Below, piece by piece: positions 53,809 to 62,563 of a stretch of DNA of 64,000 nt (within the stretch, counting starts at the first letter, position 1; each line of letters opens with the position of its first letter). The notes beneath the pieces are model-generated. The model ran no database searches. It was not told where the DNA came from and saw nothing but the letters and a program-made list of their open reading frames with translations. This DNA is from UBA2030 sp049969475. GTDB taxonomy: Bacteria; Bacteroidota; Bacteroidia; Bacteroidales; TTA-H9. The translations under genes and the position numbers were made by a program. Where the stretch lies: NCBI GenBank assembly GCA_049969475.1, contig JBMFOU010000001.1:1-64000 (forward strand), in the 5' to 3' direction.

Positions 53809-54360
53809 ATGGATCTCAATTATCTTGATATCATCATCTTATCTTTTTTACTTGGATTTGCCATTCGTGGTTTTTTTCGGGGTCTGATTCTCAGTCTCGC
53901 CTCATTATTGGGATTAATAGCTGCTCTATATGCGGCCTGGCATTTTTCAGTTTTTCTCCGCAATGAACTTTCCTCAATACTTCATGTCGAAGGCAGTACG
54001 GTGAAGATTCTTTCATTCATTTTCACCTTTGTAGGAACTATAATTCTGTTTCATCTCATCGGAAAGCTGCTTGAAAAAGTGGTGAAAATTGCGGGGCTCA
54101 GTTTTTTAAACAAGCTAGGAGGGTTAATCCTGGGCCTTCTCAAAGGCAGTCTTTGGCTGAGTATCCTTTTTTACATTTTTATGCGAATTGGCGGCCCCAC
54201 CTGGCTAAATCCCAACGTCCTCAACGGAAGCCTGCTCTACGATCCTGTTGCCCGGTTGAGTGGTTACATGATTACAGAAATGGGTGAGTTTCTGAATAAA
54301 AATCTCGAGCAGAAAAAAGAACCACCCCAGGCTGCAAATATTTATACAGATAAGGTTTAG
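53809..54360 (+). CDS. CvpA family membrane protein
   Basis: 183 residues with four helices: DIIILSFLLGFAIRGFFRGLILSLASLLGLIAALYAAW, ILSFIFTFVGTIILFHLIGKLLE, and a hydrophobic LGGLILGLLKGSLWLSILFYIF. CvpA family members are linked to colicin V production and envelope stress. The start at 53809 follows the mlaF stop by four bases; an upstream ATG lies inside mlaF. Confidence 0.85.
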   Translation: MDLNYLDIIILSFLLGFAIRGFFRGLILSLASLLGLIAALYAAWHFSVFLRNELSSILHVEGSTVKILSFIFTFVGTIILFHLIGKLLEKVVKIAGLSFLNKLGGLILGLLKGSLWLSILFYIFMRIGGPTWLNPNVLNGSLLYDPVARLSGYMITEMGEFLNKNLEQKKEPPQAANIYTDKV

Positions 54361-54432
54361 TTTGCCTCTTCAGTAACGACCATAATGTCTGCCATACTCT
54401 CCGAGTATAAGGTTGCATTAGGATAAACGTCG

Positions 54433-54440
54433 TAAGTTTG
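54433..54440 (+). promoter_or_regulatory. -7 promoter element of the HAD phosphatase gene
   Basis: TAAGTTTG matches TAnnTTTG, 22 bases before the ATG. Confidence 0.45.
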
Positions 54441-54462
54441 TAGTGTCTGAAAATAATAATCC

Positions 54463-55113
54463 ATGCGGGAAATTCGTAACATTATTTTTGATTTTGGAGG
54501 AGTGATTCTTAATATTGATTTTCAGAAGTCTATCGAAGCCTTTCACAGGTTAGGTATAGGTCACGACCCGGCTTTTTTCAGTCAATTCGGCCAGAGTGAG
54601 GTTTTCGATAGGCTAGAAACAGGCCATATCACAGAAAAAGAATTTTACGATAAAATAAGGCAGTCCACAGGAGTTGAGGTTACGGATGAAGCCTTGCGCA
54701 AAGCCTGGGATGCCCTCCTGCTTGATATGCCTGAGGAACGGGTTGAGTTGCTGCAAAAAGTCAGAAAGAATTATCGTATTTTTTTACTGAGTAATACTAA
54801 TGCCATTCATTACGAAACTTATAATGGTGTTTTTCGCGCCCAATATGGGCACGATTTCGATGACCTTTTCGAAAAGGCCTGGTGGTCGTTTAGAATAGGG
54901 ATGAGAAAACCCCATACAGAAACTTTTCTTTGGGTGCTTCAGGATGGAGGGCTGAGTGCCACGGAAACGCTTTTTATTGATGACACGCTGAAACATGTGG
55001 ATGGCGCCCGCAAGGTGGGTATTAAAGGACTTCACCTGGAGAATATCGACATAACGTCACTTTTCGACCCTGAAGGACGACTGAGTGTACCTGCAGGAAT
55101 AAATTTTGGATAG
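54463..55113 (+). CDS. HAD-superfamily phosphatase
   Basis: 216 residues. Motif I FDFGGVILNID (nucleophile Asp near residue 9), motif II LLSNTN, motif III lysine in MRKPHTETF, motif IV TLFIDDTLKHVDGA. The cap between motifs I and II is helical, as in subfamily IA. Such enzymes hydrolyse sugar phosphates or related small phosphates; the substrate is not clear. It converges with the NtrC-type regulator gene 13 bases away. Confidence 0.88.
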   Translation: MREIRNIIFDFGGVILNIDFQKSIEAFHRLGIGHDPAFFSQFGQSEVFDRLETGHITEKEFYDKIRQSTGVEVTDEALRKAWDALLLDMPEERVELLQKVRKNYRIFLLSNTNAIHYETYNGVFRAQYGHDFDDLFEKAWWSFRIGMRKPHTETFLWVLQDGGLSATETLFIDDTLKHVDGARKVGIKGLHLENIDITSLFDPEGRLSVPAGINFG

Positions 55114-55126
55114 CTAAGTTCTTACT

Positions 55127-56503
55127 TCAACCCTTGGAAGCCAGAGCGGCCAATTCTGGATTTTTTTTTAACATGCGGTAAATGGTAGTTTTACCCACAT
55201 TGAGCCTATCGGCTACCTCCTTAACGCTTCCCCGGTATTTGATAAGATAGTGTTTAACTATATCATCGATATACTCGTCGAGTGATTTTTCCTGCGAGAA
55301 ATCAAATGCACTTTGAATAGGTTTCTGGTGTGTATCGAGATTAATGTCGGAGGCTTCGATAACTTCTGTGCTGGCAAGCACACAGGCCAATTCCATAAGG
55401 GCCTTGAGTTCTCTTACGTTGCCCGGAAAGCTGTAGTTGAGGAGTTTTTCCTGGGCCGCGGGAGAAAGCCTCTTGGGGGATATGCCGTTTTTATGGCAGA
55501 AATCATCAAGAAAATATCGGGCTAATAGGAGAATGTCGTTCCCTCGTTGACGGAGCGGGGGCAGTTCAATAGGCAGCCCCATAATACGATAGTAAAGGTC
55601 GGCACGGAAATTTCCTGCTTTTACTTCTTGAGCCAGGTTTTTATGGGTGGCAACAATAAGCCGGGCATCAAATTTTATATTTTCGTTCCCCCCTACTCGG
55701 GTAAACTCTCCTTCCTGCAGGGCTCTGAGCAGTTTAACCTGCATGGAAAGGTCCATGTCGCCTATTTCATCCAAAAAGAGCGTTCCCTTGTCGGCTTCCT
55801 CAAATTTGCCCATTCTTCTGCTTATGGCACCTGTGAAGGAACCTTTCTCGTGGCCGAAAAGTTCGCTCTCGACCAACTCTTTGGGAATGGCTGCAACATT
55901 GAAGGCTACGAATTTCCCTTTCCTGCGTTCCGAATTGTAGTGAATGGCTTTGGCTACCAATTCTTTGCCTGTTCCTGTTTCCCCTGTGATAGAAACAGTA
56001 ATGTTTGATCGCGCCGCTTTTTGAATGAGCTCGAAGACTCGCTGCATGACAGGACTGTTACCCTTCAGGGGATTGTGCTCCAGATATTTTTTCCCTAACT
56101 CCTCTTCCAGTTCATTGATTTTGGCTTCCAGACGTTTTTTTTCCGCAATTTTCTGAATCAGGCTGGTGAGGCGGGTTTTCATATTATGATCTTTCACCAC
56201 ATAGTCGTAAGCCCCTTTGTGCAGTAAATCTATAGCTGTGCTGATATCCTGCTGTCCACTGACTATGATAACAGGGATATCAGGATTGAATTTTTTGATC
56301 CGTTTGAATAAGTCTTTTCCGTTGTAATCTGGGAGATAATAATCGAGTGTAATTACATCGGGATTTTGGTGAAGATTATTAAGTAAAGATGTTCCGTCGG
56401 AAAATATCGCAACCTCACGGTTACCCTCTTTAAGTAATGCCTCTGCTAAAACACGCGCTGTAATTGCCTCATCTTCAACAACAAAGATCTTCAATGGCTC
56501 CAT
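55127..56503 (-). CDS. Sigma-54-dependent (NtrC-type) response regulator
   Basis: 458 residues. Receiver domain with phospho-acceptor Asp54 in VITLDYYLPDYNG; AAA+ domain with Walker A GETGTGKELVAKAIH, the sigma-54 contact loop FGHEKGSFTGA (GSFTGA variant of GAFTGA) and Walker B GTLFLDEIGDMD; C-terminal Fis-type helix-turn-helix (SVKEVADRLNVGKTTIYRML). The start at 56503 is chosen because the -7 element at 56546-56553 lies next to the longer start at 56548. No histidine kinase is adjacent. Confidence 0.93.
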   Translation of the reverse strand: MEPLKIFVVEDEAITARVLAEALLKEGNREVAIFSDGTSLLNNLHQNPDVITLDYYLPDYNGKDLFKRIKKFNPDIPVIIVSGQQDISTAIDLLHKGAYDYVVKDHNMKTRLTSLIQKIAEKKRLEAKINELEEELGKKYLEHNPLKGNSPVMQRVFELIQKAARSNITVSITGETGTGKELVAKAIHYNSERRKGKFVAFNVAAIPKELVESELFGHEKGSFTGAISRRMGKFEEADKGTLFLDEIGDMDLSMQVKLLRALQEGEFTRVGGNENIKFDARLIVATHKNLAQEVKAGNFRADLYYRIMGLPIELPPLRQRGNDILLLARYFLDDFCHKNGISPKRLSPAAQEKLLNYSFPGNVRELKALMELACVLASTEVIEASDINLDTHQKPIQSAFDFSQEKSLDEYIDDIVKHYLIKYRGSVKEVADRLNVGKTTIYRMLKKNPELAALASKG

Positions 56504-56545
56504 AATGACAGGCTGATAAAGTAACGTCCAAATTGAAACTTTGTC

Positions 56546-56553
56546 CAAAATTA
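56546..56553 (-). promoter_or_regulatory. -7 promoter element of the NtrC-type regulator
   Basis: Minus-strand TAATTTTG, 42 bases before the ATG at 56503. Confidence 0.45.
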
Positions 56554-56592
56554 ATAAAGAATTTATAAAACTGTATCAATTTGGGCCTGATT

Positions 56593-57567
56593 TCAACAAT
56601 AAATTTTATGTAAGTTTATTAAACGGTTTTCTAACTCTAGCAGGCTATGTATTTGCATCAGCTCCATTCTGATTTGCTTGAAATGAGGAACACCTTTGAA
56701 ATAGCCCGTGTAAAATTTTCGCATCTCAAGGATGGCTCTTCGCTCTCCTTTTATTTCGACCGCTTTTTTCAGGTGTCGGTGGCAGATGTTTATTCTTTCA
56801 TGGAGTTCAGGTGGGGGAAGCAATATGCCTTGATTAAGATAGGCTTTTACCGAGGTAAAAATCCAGGGATTCCCAATGGCTGCCCTTCCAATCATAATGC
56901 CGTCTACTCCATACCGGTCGAACATGGCTTTGGCTTTTTGAGGACTATCGATGTCGCCATTGCCAATCACAGGAATTCTCATACGGGGATTGGCTTTAAC
57001 AGCCCCAATGAGGGTCCAATCGGCCACTCCTGAATACATTTGGGAACGTGTACGCCCGTGGACTGTGATGGCCGCAATTCCGACGTCCTGCAATCGTTCA
57101 GCAACCTCTACTATGGGCTTACTTGATTCGTCGTACCCCAGCCGGGTTTTCACAGTTACAGGTGTTTTCACTGCCTTCACTACAGCTGCCGTAATAGCTA
57201 TCATTTTAGGGATATCCTTTAAAATCCCGGATCCTCCCCCTTTTGCTACAACTTTTCGTACTGGGCATCCCCAATTGATGTCGATGGTGTCAGGTCGTAC
57301 CTCCTCAGCCATTTGTGCTGCAGCTACCATTAGTTGAAGGTCGCTGCCAAAAATCTGAATTCCTACCGGGCGTTCTTCTTCATAAAGACGCATCTTACTA
57401 ATGCTTTTTTCGGCATCACGCACCAGTCCGTCTGACGAAATAAATTCAGTAAACACCATATCTGCCCCCATTTCCCTACATATCAATCGGTACGAGAGAT
57501 CGGTAATATCTTCCAGGGGGGCAAGAAGAACACTTTGGTCAGGTAACTCCAGATTGCCAATTTTCAT
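56593..57567 (-). CDS. dusB: tRNA-dihydrouridine synthase
   Basis: Reduces uridines in tRNA D-loops using FMN and NADPH. 324 residues: LLAPLEDITDLSYRLICREMGADMVFTEFIS, catalytic cysteine in DINWGCPVRKVVAKGGGSG, KTRLGYDESS, ITVHGRTRSQMYSG and the FMN phosphate block GIMIGRAAIGNPWIF. Best fit is the DusB branch by overall layout; the subgroup is inferred. Confidence 0.93.
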   Translation of the reverse strand: MKIGNLELPDQSVLLAPLEDITDLSYRLICREMGADMVFTEFISSDGLVRDAEKSISKMRLYEEERPVGIQIFGSDLQLMVAAAQMAEEVRPDTIDINWGCPVRKVVAKGGGSGILKDIPKMIAITAAVVKAVKTPVTVKTRLGYDESSKPIVEVAERLQDVGIAAITVHGRTRSQMYSGVADWTLIGAVKANPRMRIPVIGNGDIDSPQKAKAMFDRYGVDGIMIGRAAIGNPWIFTSVKAYLNQGILLPPPELHERINICHRHLKKAVEIKGERRAILEMRKFYTGYFKGVPHFKQIRMELMQIHSLLELENRLINLHKIYC

Positions 57568-57620
57568 TGGGTGGGTTGTCTTTTCCTCTAAAGATTTATA
57601 AATAATAATAGATTTAATTG

Positions 57621-57628
57621 TAATTTTG
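57621..57628 (+). promoter_or_regulatory. -7 promoter element of the lone receiver gene
   Basis: TAATTTTG, 24 bases before the ATG at 57653. Confidence 0.45.
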
Positions 57629-57652
57629 CTTATCGAGAAGTGAAATCACCCC

Positions 57653-58054
57653 ATGGCTGCAAAATTAGTGGAAAACGAGCATATCCCGCATTGGAAGGGT
57701 AAGCGGGTGATGGTAGTGGAGGATGATTTTATTTCGTATAAAATCATTGAGAAGTATTTGCGGCCTACCGGTGCGGAGATCGTGTGGGCCAAAGATGGTA
57801 TAGAGGCTTTGCAAATTTTTCAACCCGATAATTTTGATCTTGCGTTAGTGGATATTCGCATGCCGCGACTTAATGGAATCGATCTTACCCGGAAGCTAAA
57901 ACAAATCTGCGAGCGGTTACCTGTGGTTATTCAAACCGCTTATGGACTTCCCGATCATCAGCGCGAGTGCTATAAGGCAGGTGCTGATGCATTTATTGCT
58001 AAACCTTTTGACCAGCACTATTTTTTGTATAAGATCCGGTCCTTTTTTACCTGA
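57653..58054 (+). CDS. Single-domain response regulator
   Basis: 133 residues, a receiver domain only. Acidic pocket in VMVVEDDFISYK, phospho-acceptor Asp67 in LALVDIRMPRLNG, Thr/Ala in IQTAYGLPDHQ and Lys in DAFIAKPFDQHYF. An ~15-residue lead precedes the domain. No output domain, so it should work by protein contact, possibly in a phosphorelay. No kinase is adjacent. Its last eight bases overlap the convergent M23 gene. Confidence 0.9.
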   Translation: MAAKLVENEHIPHWKGKRVMVVEDDFISYKIIEKYLRPTGAEIVWAKDGIEALQIFQPDNFDLALVDIRMPRLNGIDLTRKLKQICERLPVVIQTAYGLPDHQRECYKAGADAFIAKPFDQHYFLYKIRSFFT

Positions 58055-59336
58055 AAGGGTTTTGCTCTGTAGCCTTCAGCAGTAGCAATTTTTGTTTTTG
58101 ACTGTCAATGTGGCGAAAGTATGCCTCTCTGAAACGCTGGGGAAGTGGCTCAGAAGGGGGAGACTCTATGCTTAATGGATTGACAGGAGCTCCGTTTTTA
58201 AATACTCTGAAATCGAGATGCGGGCCTGTGGAAAGTCCGGTGCTGCCCACGTATCCGATAATTTGCCCTTGAATGACCCGCGCACCTGCTCGTATACCTG
58301 CTGCAAAACCCGACAAATGATTGTACATGCTGGTATAAAGGGAGTTATGCCTTATTTTGACCGATTTTCCAGCCTGTCCGTTATAGCCGGCAGCTATCAC
58401 GGTGCCATCTCCTATGCTATGCACGGGCGTGCCTACCGGGGCGGCATAGTCCACGCCGTGATGCGGGCGATAAATACGTAGAACGGGATGAAAACGATTA
58501 CCCGTAAACTTGCTGCTAATCCGGGCATACTTTAACGGAGCCTTTAGAAAAGCCCGCTTCATGTTTTCACCCTTTTCGTTATAATATCCGGCATAACTCC
58601 CCGTGCTGTCGGGGTCGTAGTAAAAAGCCCATATTTCCTGACCCTTGTGGCTAAAACGGGCTGTCAGCACTTTCCCAATGGCCAGGACCTTGCCCTCGCA
58701 CATTTGTTTTTCATACATTGCTATAAATTCGTCGCCCTTTTGCAAGCCAAAAAAGTCAACACTCCAGCCAAAAACATTTTCAAGTGCCAGAGCCAGTTCA
58801 GGTCCGTTGTCACTCTTGCTAAGGGCTTTCCACAGCGAGGATTCAATAGGGGCTCTGAGATACCCTGTTTCTACGTTGATCTCCTTTTCAACTCGCTGTG
58901 CACCAATTTTGCCGTCGAGATAAAAAATGGTATAGGAAACCGGACTGTTTTCGTAGATGAAATATAGAGGTTTACGAAGGCTGTCGTTGGAAAAAATAAA
59001 AGTGTATTGCTGTCCTGCCTTCAGTTTCTGCGGGGGTAAAATATCAGCTGTTTGCCTGATTAGCGAGTCTATCATCCGGGGGCTTAATCCTTGCCCGGCC
59101 AGGAGTCCGGCCAGCGTCTGTCCGTTTTTCATATGGCCTGTTTCTACCTGCAAACTATCTATTGGTATTCCATAAAGCAGGGTAGGCGGAGGCACAGCGT
59201 TTTTTTCCAGGTTGTTAAGGGTAACGGAAGTATAAAACAGTATGACTGATCGAAAAACAATCAACAATCCTCCGATTACCAGAAGGATAATACCCGTTCG
59301 GTGATGACGAAGAATTTGTCGGATATTAATAATCAA
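58047..59336 (-). CDS. M23 family (LytM-type) peptidoglycan peptidase
   Basis: 429 residues. N-terminal membrane helix (about 13-35, TGIILLVIGGLLIVFRSVILFY), an OapA/LysM-like region (GQTLAGLLAGQGLSPRMIDSL; LKAGQQYTFIF), then the C-terminal LytM domain: HHGVDYAAPVGTPVHSIGDG with the HxxxD zinc ligands, YNHLSGFAAGI and GPHLDFRVFKNGAPVNPL. Where classical enzymes have HxH the sequence reads HLD. Likely a cell-wall endopeptidase or its regulator. Confidence 0.88.
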   Translation of the reverse strand: MIINIRQILRHHRTGIILLVIGGLLIVFRSVILFYTSVTLNNLEKNAVPPPTLLYGIPIDSLQVETGHMKNGQTLAGLLAGQGLSPRMIDSLIRQTADILPPQKLKAGQQYTFIFSNDSLRKPLYFIYENSPVSYTIFYLDGKIGAQRVEKEINVETGYLRAPIESSLWKALSKSDNGPELALALENVFGWSVDFFGLQKGDEFIAMYEKQMCEGKVLAIGKVLTARFSHKGQEIWAFYYDPDSTGSYAGYYNEKGENMKRAFLKAPLKYARISSKFTGNRFHPVLRIYRPHHGVDYAAPVGTPVHSIGDGTVIAAGYNGQAGKSVKIRHNSLYTSMYNHLSGFAAGIRAGARVIQGQIIGYVGSTGLSTGPHLDFRVFKNGAPVNPLSIESPPSEPLPQRFREAYFRHIDSQKQKLLLLKATEQNPFR

Positions 59337-59353
59337 ATGATAAGCATTTAAGT

Positions 59354-59383
59354 AAAACTAAAAATCCCGGCCTATGGGCCGGG
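59354..59383 (-). terminator. Terminator of the ior operon
   Basis: Minus-strand perfect 7-pair stem CCCGGCC / GGCCGGG with CATA loop, then ATTTTTAGTTTT. Confidence 0.8.
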
Positions 59384-59416
59384 TTTACAAAACGCCAGGA
59401 GGTGAGCATTATTGTT

Positions 59417-60007
59417 TCAGTCTTGCTTTCTGTGTAAAGCTGAAAAATCGCGTCCGGCTCGCAAAGCAGCTAAATTGGCATTTACTACTTCGTCGCCTTT
59501 GCGGCCAAAAACCTGACGAATAGCTTGTTCCAGGTCCTCAAAGGGAATATCAATGCAAAATGAGGAAGCGCCAAGTATAACCATGTTGGCTGAGCGGGCA
59601 GAGCCAATCTCAGCAGCCAGGGCATCAGCGTCAATCATGATTTGGTGAGGCTTCGAGGCTATTGTGGACAACACTTCTTCAATGGGTGGATAATTGGGGA
59701 TGTTAACATAAGGCTTGGTGTTGGTGATAATCCACCCGTCTTTTTTGAGCCAGGGGAGATAGCGCAGGGCTTCGAGGGGTTCTACAGATATAATCATATC
59801 TGCGGCTCCAGTAGGGATGAGGTCGCTGGCTATTGGTCGGCTGCTTAGTCGCAGATGCGACTGTACGTCGCCCCCACGCTGGCTCATTCCGTGCACCTCC
59901 GATTGTTTAACATACAGGCCTTTGTTAACGGCTGCCGTGCCTATGATGGCTGCGATAGAGAGAATACCCTGTCCACCTACACCTGCAAGTATGATATCGT
60001 TTTTCAT
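59417..60007 (-). CDS. iorB: Indolepyruvate:ferredoxin oxidoreductase beta subunit
   Basis: 196 residues of the gamma-type domain of 2-oxoacid:ferredoxin oxidoreductases: IILAGVGGQGILSIAAIIGTAA, YVKQSEVHGMSQRGGDVQSHLRL and DMIISVEPLEALRYLPWL. With iorA it oxidatively decarboxylates aryl pyruvates from aromatic amino acids to aryl-acetyl-CoA, reducing ferredoxin. An in-frame ATG at 60025 is an alternative start. Lies 27 bases after iorA. Confidence 0.92.
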   Translation of the reverse strand: MKNDIILAGVGGQGILSIAAIIGTAAVNKGLYVKQSEVHGMSQRGGDVQSHLRLSSRPIASDLIPTGAADMIISVEPLEALRYLPWLKKDGWIITNTKPYVNIPNYPPIEEVLSTIASKPHQIMIDADALAAEIGSARSANMVILGASSFCIDIPFEDLEQAIRQVFGRKGDEVVNANLAALRAGRDFSALHRKQD

Positions 60008-60034
60008 GTTGAGCAAAGTTTTCAAGGGTAGTAA

Positions 60035-61663
60035 TTACTCTGATTTTTTGGTTTTAAATTTTTCGCGCATTCTGCGATTGAGTGTTTGTACGCATTCGCG
60101 GGTAGGAACGATAACGGAAACCCCGGGATACGCTAGTTCCTCCGCAATGATTTTTACATTTTCTTCATGATTTTTTCGAAGAGGTTTCAAAATGCGAATA
60201 TGCTCTTCTTCCACACCTATTCCTTTGCATATCTCTGCAATGCGCCCGTAGGCAGCCGAGGGTTGACCGCCGGTCATACCTGTAGTTGAGTTGTCGAGAA
60301 TCATGACGGTGATGGGAGCGTTGGAGATTACAGCGTCGAGCAGGCCAGTCATGCCAGAGTGGGTAAATGTAGAGTCGCCGATAACAGCCACAGCAGGCAC
60401 TAAACCGGCATCAGCTGCTCCTTTGGCCATAGTGATGCTGGCCCCCATATCCACACAAGAGTTGATGGCCTCCAACGGTGGAAGTGCTGCCAGGGTATAG
60501 CATCCAATGTCGGAGAATACCCTTCCCTTTCCATAAACCTTCATGGCTTCGTTGAGAGCTAGATAGGAGTCGGTGTGAGGACAACCAGCGCAAAGTGAAG
60601 GAGGACGAGGCACCACGAGAGAGGGTACTTCCTCGCCACGCATCATTTCCCCACCCAGGGCCACTGCTACCAGATTGGGATTGAGTTCTCCATCGCGGGG
60701 CAGTGTGCCATCCAGTCGACCTTTTACCTTTAGGGCGTTACCCAAATATCCTTTCAGCATTTCTTCTATCACGGGCATGCCTTCCTCGAGCACCAACAGA
60801 GTGTCGCATTCCTTGGCCATTTTTTCAACCAAGCGGCGGGGTAAGGGATACTGACTTATTTTGAGTACAGGATAGGGAATACTGCCTTCGGGAAAATTTT
60901 CCATCAGATAGTTGTAGGCCAGGCCGGCAGCTATTATTCCCAAACTTTTATCAGTACCATCCATATACTTGTTCCAGCCGCTGTTCTCCGATTCTTCTTC
61001 CAGGGCCGGCTGAATTCCCAGCAATCCTTTATATCTGCGTCGGGCAATGGCGGGCAGCAAGACAAACTGTTTCAAATCGCCAGGCAAGGTCATTTCGTTT
61101 TGCGGTCTGGATTCTTTGCGTTCTACTCCTGAGCGGGAATGGGCCAGGCGTGTGGTAATACGATAAAGCACAGGAATACGGAACTTCTCTGAAAGGTCGA
61201 ATCCGTAATGAACCATATCGTACGCTTCCTGTTGGTTGGATGGCTCAAGGATGGGTATTAGGGCAAATTTTCCGTAAAAACGCGAGTCCTGTTCGTTTTG
61301 CGAGCTGTGCATCGAGGGATCGTCGGCTGAAACAACAATAAGTCCTCCGTTAACCCCTGTAACCGCTGAATTTATAAAGGGGTCTGCAGCTACATTAAGC
61401 CCTACGTGCTTCATGCATGCCATGGCCCTTTTTCCCGCATACGACATGCCCAGGGCTGCCTCTACCGCAGTCTTTTCATTCGATGACCAACTGGCTACAA
61501 TGCCTTTGTTTTTTGCTTCTTTCGAAACTATTACGTATTCGGTGATTTCTGTGGAAGGTGTACCAGGATAGGCATAAATGCCCGAAAGGCCGGCATCTAT
61601 GGCTCCCTGTGCAATGGCTTCGTCGCCTAATAATATCATTCTTTGCATGGCAGGATGATTCAT
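60035..61663 (-). CDS. iorA: Indolepyruvate:ferredoxin oxidoreductase alpha subunit
   Basis: 542 residues. N-terminal PYR-like domain (LLGDEAIAQGAIDAGLSGIYAYPGTPSTEI, the NEKTAVEAALGMSYAGKRAMACMKHVGLNVA block) and a C-terminal TPP-binding domain with GCPHTDSYLALNE, SDIGCYTLAALPPL, VIGDSTFTHSGMTGLLDA and the TPP motif end LDNSTTGMTGGQPS. The protein stops after TRECVQTLNRRMREKF, so the C-terminal two-cluster ferredoxin domain of classical IorA is missing. An ATG five codons later (61648) is a possible start given the promoter at 61674. Confidence 0.92.
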   Translation of the reverse strand: MNHPAMQRMILLGDEAIAQGAIDAGLSGIYAYPGTPSTEITEYVIVSKEAKNKGIVASWSSNEKTAVEAALGMSYAGKRAMACMKHVGLNVAADPFINSAVTGVNGGLIVVSADDPSMHSSQNEQDSRFYGKFALIPILEPSNQQEAYDMVHYGFDLSEKFRIPVLYRITTRLAHSRSGVERKESRPQNEMTLPGDLKQFVLLPAIARRRYKGLLGIQPALEEESENSGWNKYMDGTDKSLGIIAAGLAYNYLMENFPEGSIPYPVLKISQYPLPRRLVEKMAKECDTLLVLEEGMPVIEEMLKGYLGNALKVKGRLDGTLPRDGELNPNLVAVALGGEMMRGEEVPSLVVPRPPSLCAGCPHTDSYLALNEAMKVYGKGRVFSDIGCYTLAALPPLEAINSCVDMGASITMAKGAADAGLVPAVAVIGDSTFTHSGMTGLLDAVISNAPITVMILDNSTTGMTGGQPSAAYGRIAEICKGIGVEEEHIRILKPLRKNHEENVKIIAEELAYPGVSVIVPTRECVQTLNRRMREKFKTKKSE

Positions 61664-61673
61664 TCTTTTAAGG

Positions 61674-61704
61674 CAAAACTACTGCTTATCTGTTAACCGG
61701 CAAA
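61674..61704 (-). promoter_or_regulatory. Promoter of the ior operon
   Basis: Minus-strand TTTG at 61701-61704, 19-base spacer, TAGTTTTG at 61674-61681. Transcription would begin within a few bases of the iorA ATG. Confidence 0.65.
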
Positions 61705-61837
61705 CAAATCATGCAAACGATTGAGTTGGCCAATTGGTGTAGTCTATTGGTTTGTTGGGTCTTATAGTAATGCATTGAATGAATTTAAGTTATTGGAGAA
61801 TCTCTGTTGTTTATTGGGAAATGAATAAACTTGCATC

Positions 61838-62416
61838 ATGAATTTTCTGGCTCATCTTTATTTATCGCCCAACGACCCCGAAATAATTTTCGGCAACTTC
61901 ATAGCTGATGCGGTCAGAGGCAGAGATTTTGACCGATACCCTGAAAACGTGAAAAAAGGCATCCTACTTCATCGTTTTATCGATCAAACTACTGATACTC
62001 ATCCGCTTTTTCTAAGAGCCTGCGGTCGGTTAAAACCATTTACGGGCCGCTTTGCTGGTGTGGCAGCCGATATTATTTTCGATCATTTTCTTGCAGCCGA
62101 TTGGCCTCATTTCTCATCCGTTGTCTTATCCGATTTTGCGCAACAGCGTTATCAGTTGGTGGAAGCGATGCAGGAATGGCTACCCCCCAAGGCGGCCCGT
62201 ACCTTCCATTACATGAAAACCAACAATTGGCTCGTAAATTATGCAGACCGTTTGTTTATGGAGCGAGTCTTCAAAGGCATGTCGGGACGGGTGCATCAGG
62301 GGCAACTCCTCTTAAATTCCTGGGAAGCACTCAATGGAAATTATTTTTTACTGAAAAAGGATTTTGAAGCGTTTTTCCCCGAGCTCATCTCGTTGGTCAA
62401 GGCGTATCGATTGTGA
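61838..62416 (+). CDS. Acyl-carrier-protein phosphodiesterase-like protein (AcpH/DUF479)
   Basis: 192 residues. MNFLAHLYLSPNDPEIIFGNFIADAVRG, a metal-site run KKGILLHRFIDQTTDTHP and AADIIFDHFLAADW with HD-type residues are marks of the AcpH family, which removes 4'-phosphopantetheine from acyl carrier protein. The HD-like metal residues are present, so activity is plausible. Confidence 0.86.
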   Translation: MNFLAHLYLSPNDPEIIFGNFIADAVRGRDFDRYPENVKKGILLHRFIDQTTDTHPLFLRACGRLKPFTGRFAGVAADIIFDHFLAADWPHFSSVVLSDFAQQRYQLVEAMQEWLPPKAARTFHYMKTNNWLVNYADRLFMERVFKGMSGRVHQGQLLLNSWEALNGNYFLLKKDFEAFFPELISLVKAYRL

Positions 62417-62563
62417 GAAATCCGGCATGAGGCTCTATGTTTTTTGTAAAGCTATGATAATTAATATTTAATTCATAAAGAGCCACTTCTTTCTTATTGC
62501 AAAAACAGCTTTTGTTTATGCTTATAATTAGCCTCAAATTTTGGGGATATGAAGAATAGGTAG

